Translations under genes and position numbers: made by a program | DNA from: Ciona savignyi | Taxonomy: Eukaryota > Chordata > Ascidiacea > Phlebobranchia > Cionidae | NCBI GenBank assembly: GCA_000149265.1 | Contig: CH001323.1 | Location: 179,709-243,708, forward strand | Length of the DNA stretch: 64,000 bases | Reading direction: 5' to 3' | Notes under the pieces: model-generated | Databases searched by the model: none | What the model saw: only the letters and a program-made list of their open reading frames with translations | What the model was told of the DNA's origin: nothing | Part shown: positions 25,001 to 37,000 of the stretch, piece after piece | How the letters are laid out: the number at the start of each line of letters is the position of its first letter | How positions within the stretch are numbered: position 1 is the stretch's first letter

Positions 25001-28000
25001 TTCGATGCATTTTATAATTGGTTGATTTAATTAACACTTAGTTTTTACCCAAACAGGTGAGCTCTACATTTATATTTGAAGACCGGACAATTTTTAATGT
25101 TTTCTTAATACAGACTTGTAAAGTTCCTTAATAGAGACACAAATATGTAGAGTAGGTAAGCAGGATAGGCAACCAATCCATATCTTTCTGGTTTAACACA
25201 CCTTCCGAAAATACCAATTCTTACACGACCTTCACCGACAAAAAAATTTAAATATGTCTGATAGTTTAACATAAATAAAGTGTCACGATTTACCCATACA
25301 ACAAAAATCCTACCAATCCCATGCCCCCCTCCCCCCAAAAGCAAACACCTACCCTTCCGGTATGGGGACCTTCCTCTGTGCTTTGGGGGCCACCGGGTTC
25401 AACTCCCCCTTAAACAGAGAGGAGAATTCCTCAGCAACCGTCCCATCCTTGCTTTGGATCTTCTCAACATATTTCAACATCGATAGAATGCATGACGCCT
25501 GGGTGGAGAGGTTGAGTGGATTTTTACTTCTTTGTTACAATTAAAGAATAATGAAAATGATCATAATAATTATGTCATTATCAAGGAAACTGGTAAAATC
25601 GGCAAAACACAGTTGTTTAAAATTAAAATTTGATAATTTCTTAAAACAGGTTTTTCCTGTCTTTTAACTTTTTATTTTAACATCGGAGATATACAGAAAA
25701 TTGTGACTACTTTTTTTAAAAACAAAAATATAAATAGAAAAGAACAAAAATTTAAATAGCAAGAAGGCTAGACTTGTGAAGAATCTTCTTTGCTTTGTTT
25801 AATAGTTTAACGAATATAGCAAAATTTATTACGAGCCGCCTTTACATATTTAATAGTACAGCAAATAACAAGGGTTGGACAATAACATGCGCAAATCTTA
25901 TCTCAGATATAATATATATTTTTCCTTTTTCTCATAACAAAATCCTCAATTTCTTGCTTTTTCGCAAGCATCTAGAAACAATTTTCCTCTTTCTATTGCC
26001 TATTTTGAGCTTTTAAAATAGAAAAATTCTTTTTCTGAAGCATCTTTAAACAAGTTGATGAGTTTATTTTTTCTTTTAACAAGAAGCACATTAAAAATAA
26101 TTTTGTCTCTTTTAAAAAAAGAAAATCGTTTGTTACAATACTCTTAATCCTGAAACAGTGTTACAAATAAAAACCAAGTTTATAAACCCCTCACCCTTTC
26201 CTGCACTTCTAGGTTCGAGCTTTGAACGAAGATCGGTAGCTTCTCCTGCAAGGCTTGAGTGAGTGCAATGGCCTTTTCGTTGTCTTCTTCCCCCTCCGCT
26301 TGTTTGAGCGCGACAGCGTATATCTTCATGATGTTGTGAAGGTACACACCTTGTATGTGGCCGGGTAGTGTGGTGGCACGGGGCCGCATCATGGCGTGGA
26401 TCAGGCAATCTGGACTGTCCAAAAATCTGGGAAAATATGGTTATAAGATAATGCGGCAATTGGCTATTAAAGCTAAATATTGTAATTTCCGGGGATAGAT
26501 TCAGTGTTTATATTTTCAATATTTCTTTTTTCAAGTATTTCGCTATATTTTGCTTTTCGGCATTTCTCTATATTTTTCTCCTGGAAATATTTTCGGTAAT
26601 ACTAATGGAAAAAGTTTTTAGGAAAAATCCTAGATTTTAAACCATGTCTGTCATCTTAAAACAACATAGTTTCAACCACGAGTTGATTAGCTTGTGTTAC
26701 TTCATTAGTATTGAAGGTGTACCATTGAAATCTAATTATTTGGCAGCAAAATGATTAATTCAGGAATGGGAAAAGTTTGGTTTTAACTGCATTCACATCA
26801 ACACATATCCCTCATTCTTGATTTTGTTGTTTAAAATTTGTAATCTTTAAAAATAAAATATATTATGCACAAACATTATCGTTTTTTTGTAAAAGTTTTT
26901 AACAAGTACACAGAAAGCTTTTGTAAAAGTACTGCCAAGACTATGAAATGATGCTGTCTTTATAATGTTGATACACACGTATATAGATAGACATTTGGAG
27001 TTTTCACATTATAATATTATATTACACACTGGGACCAGGAATGCAAATCTAATAGATATGTGACGCTACTTACTGTGAAAATTCTCCACAAATATAAGCA
27101 GCAGCAAATAACACTTCTTCCATTCCATTGCGATGTAGTTGGCCCATCAGCGCATGGGCATTCTCTAACATGGTGGCCTGTGTGTGAGGAAGGTTAGAAG
27201 ATGGACGAAAGTTTAGAAGAGGTGGGAACATGGTGAACAGCCTGAATTTCCATGTAAAAATGAGGATTAATAATAAAAACATGAATTCACAAATTGCACA
27301 TTGCATGAGATGATATTTTAATCTTTTTTTGTCAAAAATAAAACAAAACATTGCATAAAATGAGAAGAACTGCAAAAAATAGGCAGTGGAAAATCGAATA
27401 AACACGAAAGCCTATTACTACTCCATTTCTCAAGACTTTAATATAACTTTTAAGTGCTAAGACCCCAGCATTACTATTTACTTTACAAGGCATATATATC
27501 GTTACAACCACAACGAACCATTTGTCGAGCTGCGAACTGCCGGATGCTTTTGACTCGAATGGCGACATCGAGAATCTGCGATGAAATGAGACCTCCGTGG
27601 CTGCTCGTGCCATCAATCCGAGTCAATTCGATTAACACGCTGATGTACCTGCAACAAATATGGATTAGTAAGCATAGAATATTGGAGTGGTCTAAGAGAA
27701 ACACTAGAAATTGCAATCATCATTAGCAGAGGTCCACAAAAAGTTGTTGGCGTAGAAAGGGGCGTTACTACATTTTATCTAATAGTTATCTAAAAATCTG
27801 ATATTTTTAGAAACGTTTTATCTTATATTTCTTGGATACTTTTCTATTTGATATTTTTCACATATTTTTTATCTGATCTTTTTCAGATACCTTTTTTATC
27901 TGATCTTTTTCATATACTTTTTTTATTTGATCTTTTTCATATATTTTTTATCTGATCTTTTTTAGATTCTTTTTTATCTGATCTTTTACAGATACTTTTT

Positions 28001-31000
28001 TTATTTGATCTTTTTCATATATTTTTTATCTGATCTTTTTCAGATATTTTTTTATGTGACCTTTTTCAGATATTTTTTTATGTGACCTTTTTCAGATATT
28101 TTTTTATGTGACCTTTTTCAGATATTTTTTTATGTGATTTTTTCAGATACATTTTTTATCTGATTTTTTTCATATATTTTTTATCTGATCTTTTTTAGAT
28201 ATTTTTTAGGTGACCTTTTTCAGATATTTTTTTATGTGATTTTTTCAGATATTTTTTATCTGATCTTTTTCAGATCCTTTTCATTTAATCTTTTTCAGAT
28301 CCTTTCATCTAATCTTTTTCAGATACTTTTTTATCTAATCTTTTTTCGATTCTTTTTTTTCTGATCCTTTTCAGATATTTTTTTATCTGATCTTTTTCAG
28401 ATACTTTTTTTTATCTGATCTATTTCATATTCTTTTTTATCTGATCTATTTCATATTCTTTTTTTATCTGATCTTTTTCAGATTCTTTTTTATCTGATCT
28501 TTTTCAGATACTTTTTTTATGTGATCTTTATCTGATCTATTTCATTTTTTTTTATCCGATCTTTTTCAGTTACTTTTTTTATCTGATCTTTTTCAGATAC
28601 TTTTTTTATCTGATATTTTTAGATAAATTTTTTATCTGATCTTTTTCAGATTCTTCTTTATCTGATCTTTTTCAGATACTATTTTATCTGATATTTTTCA
28701 AAAACTTTTTTATCTGATCATTTTCAGATACTTTTTTTATCCGATCTTTTTCAGATACTTTTTTATGTAATATTTAAAAAAAAACTTTTTTTATCTGATC
28801 TTTTTTATAATTTTTGAAATTTTCCAGATTTTTTAAACATTATTACAATGGATCTTACCATTCAAAATTGGTGATGTACTGGAAGTTATTTTGGCAGCAA
28901 ATTTCTATGATTTTATTGATAAGTTCATCTCTGTACTGACTCCCGTCGGCTTTAGCAACGTGGACCATCAGTTTCTGTACGATTTCCATCAAGTTTTTCT
29001 TAGATACCTAAAAAAAGCTGTCAGTTAACCACAACGAGTACAACAAAGGATTAACAGGTTTATAAGTATATCAAACATGCATAAGTATGAAACGTTTATG
29101 CAGACTCTTAAATAACACCTAACAAGTAAGCAATGAATTTTGTCCTTATTTTAATAAGTTACATATCAGGGAATCTTTTGGAAAAATGTCATGATTGACT
29201 TACAAACTTTTTTATCCTTAATTAACTACTTGGTGGTAGCACATTGGATTGAGAGTGGAAGCATGACAGGTTCGAATCCTGCCACCTGCTAGTTGGTATA
29301 CTTGTACACAATACTAGTCAAGCATTGTCTGAACTAGGTGCAGTATAGGGTAAAACAAGGAGCAATCAGAATCAAATAGCTTTGTTAACCTGACTGTGGT
29401 AACAACAAAGCAAACATGTGCTCTTAAGGTAATTTGACGATTAATACTGTTTTCCTTTTCCCCATCCTACATTTTATGTATTATCCTTAAGCTGCTATGG
29501 AAGCCGTTACCATTCCAAACAACAAATCTAGCGCGCGAAGTCGAATCGATTCATCCTTGTCGTCCAAGCATCGGAGAATGAGATCTTTATGTGCCTGAAC
29601 AGCTTTTGGGTGCGTTTTCAGTATCCTAGACATCGCTAGTAATCCCAGGTATTTTACTGGAAAAATATATTTTATTTTTTGTGGGCTTTTAATGGCTAAG
29701 ACTCTATTATACTGCATAGATATCCAAGGTCCAAAAAAAAAACGATTTTAATGCGAGAATCCATAGGTTAAAAATGCCTGTTGTGATACCAAGTAATAGA
29801 TAATTGCTAATATGACCAGTATGTGTACTTTTATTCGCATCAACCACGCAACACCATAGCGGTATAAAAAGATGCGATTAAATTCGCCAGCACTTTAAGT
29901 GCGGTAAATTCCGACCTGCAGAAGCTCTTAGAGGACTTCCGGGTTCTCATATAAATTGGATATTAAGTAGCATGTTGTTTAACATATATGCTTCCACTGG
30001 ACTACAGGGTGGCACGCCCTCCCTTGTTTCACGCGCTACAACCCATTTATTTGACTAAAATAAAGTGATACTTTATTTAACATTGAAATTTCTTGGGTAA
30101 GAAGGATCCGTTACAACAGCAGGTAATTAACCTATTTATAACTCTTACGTGTGAGATAATGTTCTAGGATGTGAAAGAAGTATGAATTTTGATGATGTGG
30201 AATTAATAACAATACATCACTGTACTGAAGTGTCTTCTACATTCATGGTGACATAAGATGCTTAGGATAAATGTACCAATATATTGACGAATTTTGCATA
30301 AACGTTAAAAATGAAATCGAGGAAATACACTTACAGTTTTGGTCGGAATCTTCAATCAAAATTCTCAGCTTTTGAACACATAACTGTGGAATAATTATTT
30401 AACGGTTGAAATCGAATTTCAACCGTAATGGTACTGTGTTTTTAAATAAAAAAAGATAAAAATATAACTGAAAAAGATTACTGTGTGGCGTGTGCAATGG
30501 TTTACTGTTTTTATACATTTTAATGTTCAGTAGTATAAAACAAATGTTGAAAAAATGGGACAAATTAATTAAAATGACTTAGTTTTTTTGTGAATGTTAC
30601 TTATTATTAATACATAAAACTTTATTTATACAAAACACACTGGCAATTTCTGCCAGAAATGTTAGGAATCTTTGCATGTAACTACAATTTGCACTAATTT
30701 ACATAAAACAAACACAAGACAGCCACACACATTCATTGCACATCTGTTCAGTCTTGCATTAAACTAATTCAGTTCATTAAATCAATAAATTGCTGTTAAT
30801 TCTCTTTAGCGTAACAGAGCAATCTAATTTTTGAATCGTATAATTGCCACCGAATTAGTATAAGCATTTAGTTGAAAATGTTTTAGAATTTTATCATTAT
30901 AAATGATCGAGTGTAGAGAACTATGGTTATAAAATTATAAGAGAAAATGTCAAAACTTCAAAACTTATATAAGATACATGGAATTATAGGATGGCATAAT

Positions 31001-34000
31001 TAATTTTTTTGCATTTTACATAGCAGTTTTGCAATTTAACTCAAAAACAGATGATCCAACTGGAACTTTTCAAGGTGACAGGCACAATATTGGCTTAATA
31101 TAATAATAATAAAATGTGTTCCAACATTTTACTAGTCGACATGATCCCATTTAAAATTACTACTTTTAATCTACATATTGCCAGCTTATTCCAAACAGTT
31201 CTATTACCATACTTTATACATAAACACACATAATTTCATATAAACTGAATTGAAATCAGCACTTATTAATCTGAATTAATAATGGCATTAAAAAGCTGTG
31301 ATTAGATGAAATTAATAGAAAACCAATAACCTTCATAAAAGTCCCGAATCCCTAAAATAATAGTGCAATATTAACTCGGGTTAAAGTGCAATAATAAATT
31401 AGGTTTAATAATAATTGGGGCTCAAAGTAAGCGGTGTCGGGGGTGCATATTACAAAAGGGGTGTCAGGGGTACATGGCAACCAGAATTTGAACTAAATAT
31501 AAGTATTTTTAGTGGAATGACTTTATGGCAATATTAAACATTTTAACTACAATTATGCCATAATTTAACATATCAAAATGTAAATTTGTTATTTAGTTAT
31601 GGGGTATAGAAGATTGTAGAAAAATAAATCTTTTTATTCCACAATGGACATGATGATGAACTTTATGCACCCCTGGCAAAACAACTAGATGGTAGCTGAT
31701 TTATTTACTAATAATATGTACCGGTACCCCATATAACATTATATTTACTAAACAAAACCTTGCAGGGCATCAATGTATAAGAATACATACAATTTACTTG
31801 TTAAAGAAACATTGCAATAATACAGACAACATATATATATACATATAAAATAGAAATACCACCTCAGAACAACAAAATACCTGTATTGAAGAGCCATGAT
31901 CCTGCATTCCTGAGGTAAATGATATAAGCACTTCAGTAAGCATAGGAAAAGCATAGATTTGTTAATCAAATGTAGAAATTGTGGTTTTTATTTTTAGGTG
32001 TAAAATGGGAGATGGAAATTCAATTTTTTTGTATGAGTATGATTTACAAGTGCAATAATCAGAAACTAGAATAGTCATGTCATGTTTATCCTAGTAGATG
32101 GGAAAATGCAGGGGTATTTGTAACACAATAGTCATATTTCCTCGTGCCCAAAACCAAAGCTTTTGCAGTTTGTTAAATATGACGAAGACTTGCTTACATT
32201 TTTATATACTTTTAGGTTGAGGCAATGTTCGTTAACTGTTTTGAACAAGTACACACCAAGTAGCTAGAGGCTGGTTTTAATCCGACCACCTTTTGACTGA
32301 CAGTCCACACTGCCTATAGAGCTAACTGGCAGAAAAGTGTTGTTTCACACTTTTACTGTAAGTTGGGAAATCATTTACTGTAGGCTCAGAAATAAAGTCC
32401 CATTTTAAATTTACAATTGGTAAACTATAAAAACACATTGAGATAAAAAGGCTAGTCCAGGGAAGTACTCAATGTTTTGTTCTAAATAAAATTTTAAAAA
32501 TAGTGGCACACTAGAGTGCATTATTAAGAAAATAGTTATTTTTAATTTAAGCAAAAACTATAAAACCTATATAACAAAATGTTTTTTTGGCTTAGACTAT
32601 TTACAAGTTTATGCCATATGCTTTAGAGTAATAAATAATGATTTGTTTACAATTCGTGTTACTAAATAGAAAGAATACCTTGAACAACTGTATTGATGCA
32701 TTCGTACAAGAGAGACATTGCAGATGTGCTGGAAATACGAAATGTTACTAATATCAGGAGTATTCTACAGTAATATCAAAGTACAACAGTCTACTGTATT
32801 TTACATTAATACCATCATACTAGTCTTCAACATTTTAGATTATTATTATAGTACTACACACACATATTAGCTCTACTAGACAAAAAATTTACTAAAAATG
32901 GTTATGATTATTACCATTGTACTACACACATATATTAGCTCTACTAGAAAAATACGACATGGACAAACTAGATAACATCAGATAGAGTTTGTGGAAAAAT
33001 ATAGAGATATTACAGGCATTTTTAGGAATACCATGAGTACGGAGTTGGTTACCAGAGCTGTTAAAGAAAGTTTTGAAAAATATAGGTTTACTGAAAACTA
33101 CCAAATTAATAATATTATTTCAAAATCAATAGATCTGCTTATTAAAGCATTTAAAAAAATGCTGTTTGGGGCAAAATATACATTTACAATCCGTAGTAAT
33201 TCAGGAAGTATGAGTGAAAATATAAAAACACTCAGTCGGTAAAACTAAAACCCAACATACTTGTGTATTAGATTGGTCAATGGTTCAATCAGCTTTTTCC
33301 CCAGCCTTGGTTCCAAAGGTGTTAGCGCTCCAAACTATAAAATGGAAAAATTAACAATGATAGCATTCAGTATATATAACAGTGCATTGTTACCAAATAT
33401 TTGTTTCCAGAAAAAATTATTTTTAAATTCTTTAAAATAAAAGAACAAATAAGTGCAATGGCTTTAACATGTATCACCCAGGTCAAAGTACAGAGTAGGA
33501 TTCTGACTAATTTCCCATTTAAAACATGTCGTTTTGCGCTTGATTACTTAATAATTCTAAGCGAATAACTAGATTTAAGTACAAATATTTAGAGAGTTGG
33601 ACATGTTAATAAGATACAGATTTTATTAACCAGTAAAAAAACAGGAAAGTAAAAAAAATATCACCTAATAACACAAAACAAAATAACCATTATTAAGAAA
33701 CTTGTTGTCTTTATTAAATACTAAATAAAACAACATAAATTAATGATTTTTCAATGAATTTCTGACAGTCATAATTGTGAGGTTCCATAATAAATTTAGC
33801 AGTAACTTCTGGTTTTAAAGGAAAACAATACTAAAGTTTCAACATTCCTAGATTGCCTTTTATAGTCTTTGTAAATTAAATCTGCATCACAGGCCAATTA
33901 ACGAGTTAGGTATGCTTTTTAGTCGCACAGTTAAATGTGGGATTTTAGGTACCGATTGTAGATTTTGGAAAAGCAATTAGGTTCAACTAGATTAGAACAA

Positions 34001-37000
34001 TGACTATAAATTGCCTTGGATCAGTCCTGGTACTGTAAGTCGTAGACATATTACCAATCGGTGGCAATCAATAATTAAGCTTATATGTAAGAGGTAAGAC
34101 CATGCACCATATTAAAATCGACTGATTAGCCAATTTGTTGTGATTTACCCAGTGAAAAACTAGGAATACGTTAATCATTTTGTTGGATACTGTTTACCCT
34201 AAAATCATATAACAGTTTACCAAAAAGAATACCAAACCAAAGACCCATTACAGTGATTTACTGTGAAAAGCTTACTCCATTTTACTTTCCTTCTTGTATA
34301 CAATCAATGTCCAATTGACAGGATTGGATTTTGAGATAAGAGTGGATCATAATTTTAAAGCGACATTTATTACCAACCATTAGAATACTATGTGTCCCAT
34401 TGGTCACAACCAGGTCACAGAAGCTGAGGTTATTTCAATGCCCTGACTTACCAGTTTAATGATTTTGATGAGCACCCAGTTGTTTGTAGATGTTGTCATG
34501 AGCTTAAAGAACACAGGGGCCAGAGAAAGGTAATTTTTTGGATTTTTTCTCGCAAGTTCACAAATTACATTGACAGCAGCAGATTGAACACCTTGGAAGA
34601 AAAATGTTAAAATTTTCAATTATTTGCAATTATTTTTTTTAGAAGAAAAGTGTTAACATTTTCAAGTATTTGCTTTTAATTTTTTTAAAGTGTTAAAACT
34701 AAAATTTATTTTCCATTACATTTATTTCCGCCGATTCCAATTTTCTTACAATAAATGACTTATACTAGAAATTACTATATTAACCCTCTTAAGGAAACGG
34801 GCAGTGACTAATCCTTAACCAAACAGGATAATCTTTATGATTTGCTAAATTTAATGTATCCAGCATTGTACCAGTACAAAGTTAGAGATTTTGAGAGTAC
34901 ATATAACGTTTTTTTTAATGAGTGTACGTGTGTATCTTATATATATATATATCAATATATATGTATAATAAATTACATGGTAGGCCAAGGCCTACTATTC
35001 TAATGTATTATGCACACTTGCACTTGTATAGCAAAATTTGCATTGAGGTTCAAATTGTGGAACGACATTATTCTTATAGTTGAGCTTTTGTACTGTATAA
35101 CATGGTTGCGTAAGCATGGGAAGCAACAAGCAAGGTTTCTTCACAACTTGTTTTATTGGCAAAATCCATATCAGATTTCAAAATTTGCCTTAACTTGTAG
35201 TAGCATAGTCTAATCAATGCTTAAAAATCCAAGATTGAACTTTTTATACCTTAAATTCTTAAAACTAAAGAAAAAATTTGATAATTTAAGTAAATCCAGT
35301 TAGGGGGTAAACTTAATGGAAGAATGTTGAGACTTCAACATAGACAAACTATTGTTGTTTTAGCAGTGTTGGAAAAGAACATCATCATATTAAAATATAA
35401 ACGATTTTGGTTATAATGCTTGATTTTTGGTTTAAATTTAATTAAACAAAGCTTAAACACTAATAGGTGTTATTTTCACTAGTGGTATACGTAACGCTAC
35501 ACCTATATGGTGCCCATGGAATAAATAAACTTTAACGGAATACATATTCCCCTCCAAATACCTGGATCAGGATCTTCTAACTTCTCCTTCAACCGTGGGA
35601 AGGCTGGTCTCAGGGCATCGGGGTAGCAGAGGAATATCTTGTATGAAATCAACACCGCACGCTTTCGTGTGTATGGCCGGATGGAGGTCATCTGGCAAAT
35701 ATAAGTTTCTATTAGAACTTTTTATGTTACAGCCTCATGGCCAAAATCCATCAAATTTCGGGCAAGTAAAAATTCACTCCTTGGAGTAAAGATGGCTTGC
35801 AGTAATGGGAGTAAAAATTGCTTTCAACTGTGGTTTGTATGACGTAACAACTGTTTAAATCTGGTATTATAACTCTTACATTATAATGCCGCTGTAAGCC
35901 TGTAAGTATTAAAGACTTCAGTATTCGGATGCGCCATGTGTATAATAAAAAGGTTATACGCCAGTTGAATAGAAAACAGTTGCAGTAAACTTTAACTAGT
36001 TTTTATATGCAAGAGTAAATCCTTACTCGCACGGCGTGTGTCATGCATATTACTCGCATGGATTTTTGGAGTACGAAATAAATAAGATGCAGTTGATGTT
36101 TAATTTTAGGGATTTTATTTTATTTTTAAATGTATGGATCCCTTTTGGTTTTGATTCAAACTTTATATCAGGTAAAGTTGAAGCTAAGAGATAGAATATG
36201 ATAATATTTATTCCTGTGGGCTAAACAATGAGCATTAACATAGGTATCCATTACATACTGCCAACAGATGGGTTACCAGAGCTACTGCATTAAGTGTTAA
36301 ATGCAAGATATTGCCATACTATTTAACCCTTTAATAATTAAACCAATGGTTCAGGCACAATTCAATTTCAACAGAAATTTAAAATTTAGGAAAATAGTCA
36401 GTCAAGAATAAAAACCTTAAAACTCTAGAAACCATGAGGCCAAAAGATTTTTAGATTTTTATAGATCTACATAATAAACAAATCCTGTTAATTAAAACAA
36501 AAACTAATGGATGTAATGCCAGCGTGTGTAAATTGGAACGGATTGCTTCATTAGCGGTAAAATAATGATTTCATTTCCATCAACAGTTTGAATCAGCATG
36601 AATAACAGTGCAATGTTACATAGTTCACTAACAATGTGTTGTTTGTTGTGGTAATGTACACAGTTGCCATTCCTGTGTTTTTTCCAAGTATGGTGCAGCA
36701 AGACTGACTCCCTGATGGCATTTGTAAAATTGATATATAAAACTAAGTTTTGGTATGTTTGAATTGTTAACATAATAATATAACAAGAATGCATACCAGC
36801 ATAGTGAACATACGTGTTGAAATTTGGATTTTAATCATTTACGGACAGATTACAGTCTTGCTCAGTTAACCGTAAAAAGCTGTTTAACTTTTCGGGTAAA
36901 TTAAAATTTACGTACTTTTACTGAACATAAAAAATATTCATCTTGGTTTAGGTTATAATCAGCACACTTGAATGAAACATTTTGGTTAAGAACAAGGACA

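Noticed and set aside
29230-29290. Possible tRNA gene with a perfect box B
   Set aside because: The 5' acceptor strand does not pair with the 3' side, and the sequence continues into a SINE tail.
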